Of a stretch of 41,792 nucleotides of DNA, positions 1-8,292 are shown piece by piece (position 1 is the first letter of the stretch; each line of letters begins with the position of its first letter). The stretch covers positions 1-41,792 of the forward strand of contig CAYHGV010000009.1 in the NCBI GenBank assembly GCA_964356135.1, written 5' to 3'. This stretch comes from CAYHGV01 sp964356135. GTDB taxonomy: Bacteria > Hydrothermota > Tepidihabitantia > CAYHGV01. Made by a program: the position numbers and the translations under genes. A model generated the notes under the pieces. It was not told the origin of the DNA, made no database searches, and saw only the letters and a program-made list of their open reading frames with translations.

Positions 1-41
1 TTGATATGCGGTTTTTTCCTTTCAAACTTTGCTTTTGCCAT
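1..41 (-). CDS. tuf: Elongation factor Tu, N-terminal fragment
   Basis: The first 13 codons of a minus-strand gene run off the left edge. They read M-A-K-A-K-F-E-R-K-K-P-H-I, the characteristic EF-Tu amino terminus just before the first GTP-binding element. A strong Shine-Dalgarno (AGGAGGA on the minus strand, positions 48-54) sits six bases before the ATG. EF-Tu delivers aminoacyl-tRNA to the ribosome. The gene lies directly behind a tRNA-Thr, an arrangement known from many bacteria, and is probably co-transcribed with it. Only the start can be seen, so nothing can be said about the rest of the protein. Confidence 0.9.
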   Translation of the reverse strand, partial: MAKAKFERKKPHI

Positions 42-63
42 AATCTATCCTCCTAAAATACTC

Positions 64-136
64 AGCCCACGGGCGGACTCGAACCGCCGACCACCTCCTT
101 ACCAAGGAGGTGCTCTACCGCCTGAGCTACATGGGC
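64..136 (-). tRNA. tRNA-Thr (anticodon GGT)
   Basis: Read on the minus strand, a full cloverleaf of 73 bases is visible: acceptor GCCCATG pairs with CGTGGGC, the D-arm has GCTC...GAGC, the anticodon stem CCTCC/GGAGG carries the loop TTGGTAA with anticodon GGT, and the T-arm has GGTTCGAGTCC. The discriminator base is T and is followed by GAG, so the CCA end is not encoded and must be added after transcription. It lies between a consensus promoter and tuf. Confidence 0.96.
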
Positions 137-229
137 AATAATTTTCGAATATAGAAAAAGCGAAATTACTCTATGAGTATTAAAGCGTAACCATTCGAGC
201 TCGGGTTCGACAGCACATAACAAACAACA

Positions 230-257
230 ACTATAAACAATATTAAAATCCTGTCAA
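230..257 (-). promoter_or_regulatory. Promoter of tRNA-Thr - tuf
   Basis: On the minus strand a perfect -35 box TTGACA (252-257) is followed after 16 bp by TATAGT (230-235). Transcription would start near 222 and leave a leader of about 85 bases before the tRNA. The sequence between 138 and 222 contains no further tRNA that I can fold. Confidence 0.8.
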
Positions 258-343
258 GACTTTATTATTAGTCCTGTGTTCTCCTTAGATTATGAGAATT
301 ATAGAGCAAAGCCACGGATTTGTCAAGGGCTTTTTGGAGACCT

Positions 344-429
344 CTGAAAAAGTAATTTTTAACCACTGATCCGCCAATCATGCCAAGAAGTGCAGCGGAG
401 TATGGCGGATTCAGTGTCTTCGGTGGTTT
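344..429 (+). repeat. Dispersed palindromic repeat B, copy 1
   Basis: This stretch matches 11055-11121 in inverted orientation. The shared parts are GTAATTTTTAACCACTGATC plus CGCC on one side and TATGGCGGATTCAGTGTCTT plus CGGTGGTTT on the other. The two halves are themselves inverted (ACTGATCCGCC against GGCGGATTCAGT), so the unit can fold as a hairpin. Copy 1 has 19 extra bases in its loop. The copy sits in the roughly 385-base gap between the tRNA-Thr promoter and the end of the polysaccharide operon. I see no gene in that gap. Confidence 0.8.
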
Positions 430-522
430 GCCGGAGTTCTATTTTTACGCTCTACCAATAACTTATAAACTCCAAAGAACCTGCGGCTAATAAAGAAACG
501 CAATATCTTGGGCAGGAAATGG

Positions 523-1587
523 TTAGGAGGTTTGTAAATTCAGGAACCTGCGCTCGATCGACATCATGTTTTGTTGCCAGGAAGCTCGTTTTTCAATGAT
601 GCTTCGGTTGAGAAGAGCGGATTTGTGCCAAAGAAGCCGGTTCGTCGCGGCATTAATAATTCTCGCGGCTAGATCATTTTTGTCGCGGGCTGAAAATAAG
701 AATCCGTTCTTTCCGTGTTCGATCCACTCCCGGTTACCCGGGATATCGCTCGCCACCGGAAAAAGACCGGCGGCCATCGCCTCCAGTAGTGAAACTGAAG
801 TGGTATCGGATAAGGCGGTTGAAACATAGATATCGGATTCGTAGACGAGTTTCGTTAACGCCATCGGGGTGAGCGTGCCGGTGAATCGAAGATTGGGTTG
901 GACGCCGAGTTGGGAGGCTAACGCTCGTAAATATTCCTTTTGCGATCCGGTGCCGGCGATCACAAAGCGAAGGTCTTTTTTAACGACGCGGATAATTTCC
1001 GGAATTGCCCTGACCAACAGTTCGACCTGGTAAATCGGTTCAAGTTGTCGATAACTCAAAATCTGCACGGAGGGTTTTTTGAAGACAGTACGCATTTTCC
1101 ACTGGAAGAGGTCAACGCCCATCGGAACGATCAGTATTTTTTCTCGAGGAACTTCGAGGTTATGGAGAGCCCGGGCAAGATTTTCTGAATCGGCAGTCAC
1201 CAGGTCGGCCGGCCGGAGAGCCCAACGGGTGCGCAATCGATGGAGCGGTGATCGCTCGGCGGAAATTAAGATGTCAGAACCCCATGCCGAAATCGCGAGC
1301 GGATGAATGCCGAGCAGAGAGCAGACAAACCCATAATTCGGAACATAATGGGCATTAACAACGTCCGGTCTTATTTTCCGAAGACAATTTTTAATTTCTG
1401 GTATCATCGTGAGATATTTGAAGGGGCGGGCAGTAATCCTCGGAGCAATAATGTGTTCGATCCCGCGACTTTTAAGAATTGGCTTTTCCAGCGAGATGAG
1501 ATGAACTTCCCAGCCCCGTTCGACAAAGTAGTCGATCCAGCGATGGGTATGGTAGGCGGAGGCATCGGCCAGGATACAGAGCTTCAT
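523..1587 (-). CDS. GT4-family glycosyltransferase
   Basis: A 354-residue glycosyltransferase of the GT-B fold, group 1/GT4. The N-terminal half opens with the Rossmann strand MKLCILAD and a HTHRWIDYF segment. The C-terminal half carries the donor-binding element SLLEAMAAG (about residues 265-275) followed by PVASDIPGNREW, typical of GT4 enzymes that use nucleotide sugars. The chosen ATG overlaps the stop of the upstream flippase gene in ATGA, which favours this start over one six codons earlier. It is the last gene of a five-gene minus-strand cluster with a flippase, a second GT4, an AsnB-like protein and a FemAB-like protein. It probably adds a sugar to a surface polysaccharide on the cytoplasmic side. 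The exact sugar cannot be told. Confidence 0.88.
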   Translation of the reverse strand: MKLCILADASAYHTHRWIDYFVERGWEVHLISLEKPILKSRGIEHIIAPRITARPFKYLTMIPEIKNCLRKIRPDVVNAHYVPNYGFVCSLLGIHPLAISAWGSDILISAERSPLHRLRTRWALRPADLVTADSENLARALHNLEVPREKILIVPMGVDLFQWKMRTVFKKPSVQILSYRQLEPIYQVELLVRAIPEIIRVVKKDLRFVIAGTGSQKEYLRALASQLGVQPNLRFTGTLTPMALTKLVYESDIYVSTALSDTTSVSLLEAMAAGLFPVASDIPGNREWIEHGKNGFLFSARDKNDLAARIINAATNRLLWHKSALLNRSIIEKRASWQQNMMSIERRFLNLQTS

Positions 1588-3080
1588 TGCAGGGTCAAAA
1601 GCCAATTGGCGATCGCAAACCGACCGCCGAAAACTTCGACCAGACGGTGTTTCTCAACCGGAGTCAATGCTCCGCCTTTTATAAAGTACCAGAGAAAACC
1701 GGTGCCGACTAACACCACTCCACCGACAAGTTTGAGCAGAACGGGAATTGGAATAAAACGAAGGATGAAAAAAGTTACCACACCCAGGCCGAGGCTTTGG
1801 AGTAGCAGACGGACGAAGAACCATGGACTGAGATGAATTGAGGTGTGGCGGGGGACGGTATAGGCGAAATTGAACGTCAGAACGATACTGAAGGCAAGGA
1901 ATTGAGCGAGGGCAACGCCGGTCAGGGCTAATGGTTTAATTAAAATCAAGATCAGCACCAGATACGAAACGAGAAAAATAAGATCGGAGATGAGATAGAG
2001 TGCTATTTTACCGATTGCCCGCATTGCTGCGACGACCGGGGTATATGCCGCAATCAACGGCAGACTGGCAACGATAATTAAAAACGGAACGAGGACGGTA
2101 AGATACTCTCGGGTCGAGATTAAAAGAATCAGCCATCGACTGCAGACCGCAAGCACGGTGGTCAAAGCACACGCCAAAAAAAACATAAGTTTGATGACGA
2201 TTGTCAGGTCGCGACCCAGAACCGCCGGTTCACCTTTTTCGTAAAAGTAACTGATTTCCGGGACAACCGCTTCTAACGGAGTACCGAGAATAGAACGGGC
2301 TAAACTTGTTATTTTGATCGCGACGACGAACAGCGACACCGACGCCATGCCTAAAAAGTAACCGACCAGCAGGCGATCGAGAAAACTGAAGAGCGGGGCA
2401 ATCAAGCCGAGGACGAGCGCATAGCGCCAATAGGGAAGCAGGTCGCGGATCAACATCCGGCTGAGCCGGGGAAATGCTGCCAGACCGTTGCCAAACATGA
2501 TCAGTCCGGCAATGATGGCAGGAACCAGTGCGCCGAGATAAATGCGTAAGGTCATCCCGACCGTCAAGTGGCGCCGGAAAAGAAATACCCCGACGGTCTG
2601 AAGCAGCACCAGGAGGATGCTCAGAACCGCCGAGTAACCCATTTTTCTCAGGCCGTTGAATCCGGCAACGGTCAGAACCATGATTCCGGCGAGCAGCTGG
2701 ATGCCTACGCCGAGGACCAGATAGTGGCTGACCAGGGGGTTGTGGTAGATCGTGGCGATGGTTGTTTTTCCGACCAGCAGAATCGGAAGATAGATTGCCA
2801 AGCTTAAGAGTAAATAGGCACCATAGCCAAAAAGGGCAAGGGCAGAAATTTTTCTTCGGTCGCCTTCGGCTTCAAATTTTGGTAGATAGCGGGCGTAGAC
2901 GAGGGGCAAGCCGACCAGCAGAGCAAGTGAGATGATTTCGCCGACTGCGGTAACGGTAAAGAAAGCGCCGAGTCGTTCGGGTTCGAGGGAAGTCGAGAGA
3001 ATCTTGAGCTGGATGAAATTGAGAAGCAGGGTGGTGAAAAATCCGAGATATAAAAAGACGGTATTACGAACTACTCGCAT
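1584..3080 (-). CDS. Polysaccharide flippase (Wzx-like, MOP superfamily)
   Basis: A 498-residue integral membrane protein with about 12-14 hydrophobic segments spread evenly. It begins VFLYLGFFTTLLLNFIQLKILS, then carries LGAFFTVTAVGEIISLALLVGLP, the usual opening of polysaccharide-biosynthesis/oligosaccharide flippase proteins. Such proteins move lipid-linked sugar units across the inner membrane. It sits between two GT4 glycosyltransferase genes, overlaps the downstream one in ATGA and the upstream one by ten bases, so it belongs to the same transcript. No polymerase (Wzy) or ligase is visible in the window, so the final product is not known. The protein has no obvious fusion or truncation. 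Confidence 0.85.
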   Translation of the reverse strand: MRVVRNTVFLYLGFFTTLLLNFIQLKILSTSLEPERLGAFFTVTAVGEIISLALLVGLPLVYARYLPKFEAEGDRRKISALALFGYGAYLLLSLAIYLPILLVGKTTIATIYHNPLVSHYLVLGVGIQLLAGIMVLTVAGFNGLRKMGYSAVLSILLVLLQTVGVFLFRRHLTVGMTLRIYLGALVPAIIAGLIMFGNGLAAFPRLSRMLIRDLLPYWRYALVLGLIAPLFSFLDRLLVGYFLGMASVSLFVVAIKITSLARSILGTPLEAVVPEISYFYEKGEPAVLGRDLTIVIKLMFFLACALTTVLAVCSRWLILLISTREYLTVLVPFLIIVASLPLIAAYTPVVAAMRAIGKIALYLISDLIFLVSYLVLILILIKPLALTGVALAQFLAFSIVLTFNFAYTVPRHTSIHLSPWFFVRLLLQSLGLGVVTFFILRFIPIPVLLKLVGGVVLVGTGFLWYFIKGGALTPVEKHRLVEVFGGRFAIANWLLTLQ

Positions 3081-4291
3081 AATTCCCGAATCAATTGAAC
3101 TTCCAGTTCAAGGCGGTCATTCCAACTCGGGAGGTTACGAAGAGCAAATTCCCGAGCCTGTTTTCCTAAATTTTTTCTTAAAGAACCATCTTTAACGAGG
3201 ACCATAATTTTCTTGGCAAGATCTTCGATATCGAAAGGGCGGACTAAGAGCCCGGTCTCGCCGTCTCGAACCACCGTGCGTGTATCGCGGACGTCGAAGG
3301 CAACAACCGGTAAACCAGACACCAGCGATTCGCCGGTCGTCAGAGTGGCATTGGTGCAGATATGGGTCGTAACAAAAATATCAGCGGCGTGATAGAAGCC
3401 GCGCATTTCGAGAAACCGGACTCCTCCCAGGAAGAGGACCTTCGACTCGAGGTTGAGCTTTTTGACCAGTGCTTCCAGGGAATTTCTCTCGACGCCGGTG
3501 CCGGCGATCAGCAGTGTGACATCCGGACAGGCGGCAACGACCAACGCCATCGCCCGGATCAGGAAACTCAACCCTTTGAGAACATAGAGCTGAGCGGCGG
3601 CAAAGAGTAGAATCTGGTTCGGCCGGGCGTAACGGTCACGGAAGTGTTCGTCATGCGGTTGGTGGATCCAGGTTTTATCGACCGGGTTTTGCCAGAAAAG
3701 AAAACCTTTTACCGGTGGTTTTAATTCTTCCGCTGCCCGGTCGCCTTGGGTTCCGTCGTTTACGACTATGAGCCGGTCTAACCGAAAACGATAACCGATG
3801 AGACTATCGAAGTTGTCAAGCAGATAGCGCAGATTATGTTTTAAAATCGGATACAACCCCCACACACCCAGGAGTTTTCCAATGACCGGTTTTTTGAGAA
3901 CCCGGGCTAAGAGCGAAGCGGCGGGAATTGAAACACTGCCGATGCCATAAATGAGATCGATCTGTATTTTTTTCGCCAGTTTGATTCCATGATAGAATGC
4001 CAGAGCATTGAAGCCGAGATACTGGGCGAACGACAGGAGATAGCCTAATTTTCGGATCGGAGGAAATTTGAGAGTCGACAGGGGATGGAGGAAAAAACCG
4101 TCCCGCACCGGCAGGCGGCGATTAAATCGTTTTTCATAGGGCAGGATCAGATGGAGTTCGATATCGCTCTTTGCGAGTTTTTCGTAAAAAAGGGCGTTCT
4201 CGGGATTGCCGACGAGGGAGGCGAAGTCCCAGTCGTTTCCCCAGGGAGAAATTGCTAAAACCGTTATCCGTCGATGAAGCTGCGATGCCAT
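3071..4291 (-). CDS. GT4-family glycosyltransferase
   Basis: A 406-residue GT-B glycosyltransferase. The N-terminal domain includes PWGNDWDFASLVGNPENALFY and a hydrophobic LIYGIGSVSIPAASLLARVL segment. The C-terminal domain has ILLFAAAQLYVLKGLSFLIR (the acceptor/donor hinge strand) and TTGESLVSGLPVVAFDV near residues 325-345, the GT4 E-x7-E region. The start overlaps the 3' end of the AsnB-like gene by 28 bases, and no better start with a Shine-Dalgarno is evident. It is likely a second sugar transferase of the same surface-glycan pathway as the gene at the operon's end. The two glycosyltransferases are only distantly similar, so they probably make different linkages. Confidence 0.86.
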   Translation of the reverse strand: MASQLHRRITVLAISPWGNDWDFASLVGNPENALFYEKLAKSDIELHLILPYEKRFNRRLPVRDGFFLHPLSTLKFPPIRKLGYLLSFAQYLGFNALAFYHGIKLAKKIQIDLIYGIGSVSIPAASLLARVLKKPVIGKLLGVWGLYPILKHNLRYLLDNFDSLIGYRFRLDRLIVVNDGTQGDRAAEELKPPVKGFLFWQNPVDKTWIHQPHDEHFRDRYARPNQILLFAAAQLYVLKGLSFLIRAMALVVAACPDVTLLIAGTGVERNSLEALVKKLNLESKVLFLGGVRFLEMRGFYHAADIFVTTHICTNATLTTGESLVSGLPVVAFDVRDTRTVVRDGETGLLVRPFDIEDLAKKIMVLVKDGSLRKNLGKQAREFALRNLPSWNDRLELEVQLIRELCE

Positions 4292-6096
4292 AGTTCAAAG
4301 GTCAGCAACCCACAGAGCTTGAGGGCGAAGTTTCGCTCTCCCGACATATGCAACCCGATGATCGTTCGGATGAAACCGGGGTCAAAATATTCGCGGGTGA
4401 GGGTTTTTTTGGATAATAGAATTCCTTCGATGTATTCCCGCAGCGTGGTCCGGAGCCACTGGTCATGGTCGTGAAAGCCAAGGGTAGCATGGCTGCGGGT
4501 TATAAACGGAATTTTTACACCGAGTTTCCGGGCAAGGGCGGCAGTTGCGACAAAAAAGGTGTTGGCGGCAGGCGGGAAGCCGGTGCGCTGCCAGGGAACC
4601 TGAGCCATCGCCGGTGATAATCGCGTGAGCACTTTTCTTTCGAGGTAGGAGAAAAGACGATAGCGGGGTGGCAGCCGGAGCAGAAAGTCGATGAACTCAT
4701 TGTCCAAAAAGGGGGTTCGAACCACGACCCACGAGCCATCAATAACCATTCCCAGAGCGATAAACCGGGGCAGGAGTTCGCGCAGAAAAAACGAATGGAT
4801 GATATTGGCCGGATGGCGGCATCGAGCGCGGGCGAGAGATGAGACGACTTCATCGAAGACAACACCACGAATTTTGTGATAATAGTCTCTTCGGAAGAGT
4901 GAGGGCTGTTCGGCGGCGCGAAACAGCCAGTTGATGTTCTTATAAAAATACGTAGCGCGCAGATGACGGTCGGAGAGAGTAAAAAACAAGGGATTGGTGA
5001 AGCTTTCACCGAAGTACTCTCCGCCGCCTAATCCGAGCAGCACGATCGGGGTTTGCTGGCGGATGGTTTCGAAAAATTCGACGCCGGTAAAATGAATGCA
5101 GTTGCACATGCCGTCGGTAATCCATACCCACTGTTCAGCGGAATGGATGAGGTCAGCAGGGCGCAGCTCGAAAAAACGATGATGGCTCGACCGGATGCGG
5201 GCGAGCTGGGACGCGTAGCTATCATCCGGACAGCCTTTCATGCCAAAGGTGTAGGTATGGAGCGGATGAGCAGATTCGGGCAGGGCAGCATAAATCGTCC
5301 GCGAATCTAAGCCACCGCTCAGCAAAAGACCGGGTCGTTCTTCGGGCAATCGACGTTTGACCGCGTTTTGGAGAATGGCGGTCGCTTCTTCGAGATAGTC
5401 AGGTTTGGGGGTACGGGCGAAGTCTTCATGGTAGGTATAATCCCAATATTTTTTGAGAGAAATGTCGCCCTGGTAGAATTCTAATGTCGATGCGGGACTG
5501 AGGAGGTGAATCCCTTTAAAAAAGGTTTCGGTCCCCAGGAGTTGATTGAGGGTAAAAAATTCCGCCACTGCCCGCGGTTCAATTTCCGGACGACGGGCGG
5601 TGGTTTTAAGGATCGCTTTGAGTTCCGAGGCAAAAAGTAAAATGCCATCGTTCCAAAAATAATACAGGGGTTTCAAACCATGGCGATCAGTGCCGATAAT
5701 CAACTGCTGTTCGGGTTTATTCCAGAGAGCAAAGGTAAAGGTGCCGTTCAGGTTTTTTAGACAGTTTCGACCATACTCTTCGTACCAGTGGAGGATACAT
5801 TCCGGGTCATTGTCATACCGGAATCGGTGACCACGTTTGATCAGGTTTTCTTTGAGCTCTTCTTGGCCATAGATTTCACCGTCCATCATCAGGACCAGTG
5901 TCCGGTTTTCATTGAAAATCGGCTGGGGTTCGGGGTTGACATAGCCCAGGCCAATCCGCGCCATGCCGAATGATTGCTCGAGGTAACGGTCGGTCGTATA
6001 CCAGGGACGGTGTTTCAAAAGCAGGGACATGCGGGCAAGGCTCCGGGCAACATCGGTTTTCCCCGAGTGGTCGACGATACCAACAATGCCCGGCAT
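4264..6096 (-). CDS. Asparagine-synthase-like protein lacking the glutaminase cysteine
   Basis: A 610-residue protein with the AsnB architecture: an N-terminal class II glutamine amidotransferase-like domain (about 1-200) and a C-terminal ATP-pyrophosphatase domain with the PP-loop SGGLDS at residues 260-265. Normal AsnB starts M-C-G-I, where Cys2 is the nucleophile for glutamine hydrolysis. Here the sequence is M-P-G-I, and the usual NGE signature is DGE at 72-74. The start is firm because the ATG directly follows the upstream stop codon (TAAATG). The ATP-dependent amidation half looks intact, so the enzyme may use free ammonia or another amine, or modify a glycan rather than aspartate. It lies in a polysaccharide operon, a context known for AsnB-like proteins with special roles. 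The substrate is unknown. Confidence 0.82.
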   Translation of the reverse strand: MPGIVGIVDHSGKTDVARSLARMSLLLKHRPWYTTDRYLEQSFGMARIGLGYVNPEPQPIFNENRTLVLMMDGEIYGQEELKENLIKRGHRFRYDNDPECILHWYEEYGRNCLKNLNGTFTFALWNKPEQQLIIGTDRHGLKPLYYFWNDGILLFASELKAILKTTARRPEIEPRAVAEFFTLNQLLGTETFFKGIHLLSPASTLEFYQGDISLKKYWDYTYHEDFARTPKPDYLEEATAILQNAVKRRLPEERPGLLLSGGLDSRTIYAALPESAHPLHTYTFGMKGCPDDSYASQLARIRSSHHRFFELRPADLIHSAEQWVWITDGMCNCIHFTGVEFFETIRQQTPIVLLGLGGGEYFGESFTNPLFFTLSDRHLRATYFYKNINWLFRAAEQPSLFRRDYYHKIRGVVFDEVVSSLARARCRHPANIIHSFFLRELLPRFIALGMVIDGSWVVVRTPFLDNEFIDFLLRLPPRYRLFSYLERKVLTRLSPAMAQVPWQRTGFPPAANTFFVATAALARKLGVKIPFITRSHATLGFHDHDQWLRTTLREYIEGILLSKKTLTREYFDPGFIRTIIGLHMSGERNFALKLCGLLTFELWHRSFIDG

Positions 6097-7071
6097 TTAG
6101 AATGTCCTGCGGATTCGTTGTGCGAGCCTAAACCGGCGGGACACTTTTTGATAGATGGGATAGGCTTTTTCTTTTCCTCCAAAGCCTTCCTTGAAATGGA
6201 CTAATCCCGTTGCCGTTTTCGGGGAGCCACCAAAATTGAAAAACCGGTTGTTTTGTTTGCATGCCCATTGGATTGCTTCCCACATCAGCGCATTGTTCGG
6301 CCGCAGTTCCCAGCGGTCGGTGAATGAACCTCCAGTCCAGTGCAAGACGGTATCGTTATACGCAAGATAGATCGCATAGGCGAGTGGTTGGTCGTCGCGC
6401 TCGGCGATTGTCCAGTGAAGGCGGTCAGTCGTACCCATGGTCTCGTACAGATTGCGGAAGAATTGATAGCGAAAGAGTCCTTTTCGTTTGTGTCGCTGGA
6501 CGGTAGCGGTTTCGATTTCAAAACAGAGAGCGATGTCCTCCGGGGTTTTGACCGGTCGGACGATAACTCCGTGCCGTTCCGACTGTCGGATTTGATTTCG
6601 CACCTTACTCGCAATTCGGTTTCGCCAGATTTGTTCGGGTTCCGGAACAAGGGGTAGAATATGGGTTGTCGCTGTCAGTTTTTCAAATCCGTCGGCACTG
6701 AGCAGCGAGCCATCGATCGTCGAGTGAAAATCGACGAGTTGGATCATACCCGAGTAGTGGCGAGTTGCGGTTACGAATTGGTGGAGCAATTCGCTACAAC
6801 CATCCGGAACGCCGGTTCTCACGAGAACACTGCCGTAACAGCCCTGGGGTAGTGAGTAGTAGCTCAGAAACGAATATTTTTTCACCTCCGCGACCGGTAA
6901 AGCCTGGGTTATGCTTGTTCCCTTTTTTTGGATGATAAAAAAAACCCGGGTTCGGGGAAAACTCAGCTGCCACAGGCGGAGCCATTCAAGCGTGTGGAAA
7001 ATTGTCGCCTGCGGTGAGTTTTTTAAAAAGTCATCCCACTGCCCTGCCTCGATCGTCGCCAGCCGCACCAT
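6097..7071 (-). CDS. FemAB-like GNAT acyltransferase (Acetyltransf_6 type)
   Basis: A 324-residue protein resembling the FemAB/BioF2-like acyltransferases often found in exopolysaccharide loci. It begins VRLATIEAGQWDDFL followed by FHTLEWLRLW, a common opening of this family (residues are needed to position the acceptor). The second half holds WTIAERDDQPLAYAIYLAYND and NNALMWEAIQWACKQNNRFFNFGGS, the second GNAT-like fold with the conserved N-x2-L-x-W-E and FNFGGS. It probably transfers an aminoacyl or acyl group to a cell-surface glycan or peptide. It is the first gene of the operon. The ATG at 7071 lies five bases after a -10 box and has no Shine-Dalgarno, so the mRNA may be leaderless. An upstream TTG would fall inside the spacer and is less likely. 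Confidence 0.8.
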   Translation of the reverse strand: MVRLATIEAGQWDDFLKNSPQATIFHTLEWLRLWQLSFPRTRVFFIIQKKGTSITQALPVAEVKKYSFLSYYSLPQGCYGSVLVRTGVPDGCSELLHQFVTATRHYSGMIQLVDFHSTIDGSLLSADGFEKLTATTHILPLVPEPEQIWRNRIASKVRNQIRQSERHGVIVRPVKTPEDIALCFEIETATVQRHKRKGLFRYQFFRNLYETMGTTDRLHWTIAERDDQPLAYAIYLAYNDTVLHWTGGSFTDRWELRPNNALMWEAIQWACKQNNRFFNFGGSPKTATGLVHFKEGFGGKEKAYPIYQKVSRRFRLAQRIRRTF

Positions 7072-7076
7072 AATCA

Positions 7077-7105
7077 ATCTTAAACCCGCAATTCAAGATA
7101 GTCAA
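7077..7105 (-). promoter_or_regulatory. Promoter of the polysaccharide operon (leaderless type)
   Basis: On the minus strand TTGACT (7100-7105) is followed by 17 bp and TAAGAT (7077-7082). The -10 box ends five bases before the ATG at 7071, so transcription would start at or within a base or two of the start codon. No ribosome-binding site is present. Confidence 0.65.
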
Positions 7106-7175
7106 GCCCTGGGCAGTATTCTAAAAACTCATAGGAACTATAATCGAAATAACCGAGTGGCGGGGAGGACCCTCC

Positions 7176-7204
7176 TTGACAAGAAGCTGTTTATCCGGTA
7201 GGCT
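7176..7204 (+). promoter_or_regulatory. Possible promoter of the partner-switching operon
   Basis: A consensus -35 box TTGACA (7176-7181) is followed after 17 bp by a weak -10, TAGGCT (7199-7204). It precedes the GGAAGGAG ribosome-binding site (7207-7214). A start at about 7211 would cut into this site, so the true -10 may differ. Confidence 0.45.
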
Positions 7205-7219
7205 TCGGAAGGAGAATGT

Positions 7220-7651
7220 TTGAAACGGTTAGTGTTTGAGCTCAAAACCACTTCTGCTTTGCCCTGCCTGCAGGCGGTGCGTGAGTTTGTCGGTCATGTC
7301 TGCCTGGGTTTGAATCTGGTTGAGCAGGCGACCTACGAGATTAAGAACGCTTTAGATGAAGTCTATATCAATATCGTCGAGCATGCCTACGAAGGGTGCA
7401 GCGGTTTAATTTCCATCAAATGTTATCTGGATAATAAAAAAATTTCCTTTGTCTTCAAGGATTGGGGAAAACAGTATGCGTTTCCAAAAAAACGTAAGAT
7501 CGACCTCAGGCGGATCGTCAAAGAGGGGTTCAGTCGGGGTCTGGGTCTGCCGATGGTCTATCGGCTGATGGACCGCGTGGTCTATCGTCCGGGTGAGAGT
7601 TCCAATGAACACGTCTTGGAAAAAAACATTGTAAAAGCAAAGGAGGGATGA
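7220..7651 (+). CDS. Anti-sigma-factor-type serine kinase (RsbW/SpoIIAB-like HATPase)
   Basis: A 143-residue single-domain GHKL ATPase. The N box is NALDEVYINIVEHAY (about residues 46-60), the G1 region is FKDWGKQY and the G2 region GLGLPMV. This is the size and motif order of RsbW-type kinases, which phosphorylate a STAS-domain partner on serine and bind a sigma factor or other target. It starts at TTG: GGAAGGAG lies five bases upstream, and the nearby ATG at 7216 is out of frame. The next gene, overlapping by four bases, encodes a STAS protein, and an RsbU-like phosphatase follows in the same operon. No sigma factor gene is visible nearby, so the kinase's other partner is unknown. Confidence 0.88.
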   Translation: MKRLVFELKTTSALPCLQAVREFVGHVCLGLNLVEQATYEIKNALDEVYINIVEHAYEGCSGLISIKCYLDNKKISFVFKDWGKQYAFPKKRKIDLRRIVKEGFSRGLGLPMVYRLMDRVVYRPGESSNEHVLEKNIVKAKEG

Positions 7652-8292
7652 TGTTGGATATTGCAGCGGCACTCATTGATCCCGCCAAAAATGTTGTTGT
7701 CTGCCGTCCGAAAGGTTCAATTGATGCAACCAGCGCGCCGTACCTCAAGAATGTCATTTCCGGGTTTATCGGACAGGGCCGGTACCATCTGGTGATTGAT
7801 TTTAACTTGGTTGATTATATTTCCAGTGCCGGTTGGGGAGTGATATTAGGAAGACTGCACGAGTTCCGTGATATTGGGGGCGATATCTATCTGGTGGACA
7901 TGCGACCGGCAGTTATGTCGGTATTCAAACTGATGGGACTCGATACCGTAATTCGCTCGTTCGATTCGATGGCAACCTTCGGCCGGGAACTGGGTTTCAA
8001 ACTCTCCGAGGCGCCGGTCGCGGTCGAAACCGAAGCGTCCGAGGAAGCACTCAAGCCGCCGGAGAAACCGCTCGCGATTGCGGTTCAGGAGATCGTCAAA
8101 GAGCATCCGCTCTGGGGTGCCCGGCAGATTGCTCAGGAATTGGTCAGGTCCAAGTATGGGGTTCGAGCGGTCGGTTTCTTCAAAATTTATCGTCAGCTCC
8201 TTACATTAGGGTTGCATACTGAGCGGCGCCGACTCTTCTTTGCATTCAAAGAGATGAAACGAGAGCGCAATGAAACAAACCCTCGGGCTTAA
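7648..8292 (+). CDS. STAS-domain antagonist fused to a putative helix-turn-helix domain
   Basis: A 214-residue protein. Residues about 5-110 form a STAS domain of the RsbV/SpoIIAA type with the phosphoacceptor region VDYISSAGWGVILGRL, where one of the two adjacent serines would be phosphorylated. Residues about 110-140 are a charged linker (EALKPPEKP). Residues about 140-214 read IVKEHPLWGARQIAQEL...IYRQLLTLGL, which closely resembles the integrase/transposase-type helix-turn-helix (HPxxGxRxI...VYRxLxxxGL). Ordinary anti-sigma antagonists stop after the STAS domain. The C-terminal assignment is by eye and not certain. The fusion suggests the switch could act on DNA directly. It is translated together with the kinase (four-base overlap) and the TPR gene. 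Confidence 0.78.
   Translation: MMLDIAAALIDPAKNVVVCRPKGSIDATSAPYLKNVISGFIGQGRYHLVIDFNLVDYISSAGWGVILGRLHEFRDIGGDIYLVDMRPAVMSVFKLMGLDTVIRSFDSMATFGRELGFKLSEAPVAVETEASEEALKPPEKPLAIAVQEIVKEHPLWGARQIAQELVRSKYGVRAVGFFKIYRQLLTLGLHTERRRLFFAFKEMKRERNETNPRA

Noticed and set aside
138..222. Possible second tRNA upstream of tRNA-Thr (GGGTTCGA on the plus strand)
   Set aside because: Only a T-loop-like word is present. No acceptor or anticodon stem can be formed on either strand.
1303..1836. 177-codon plus-strand frame over the glycosyltransferase/flippase overlap
   Set aside because: Antisense to conserved coding sequence; composition like a shadow frame.
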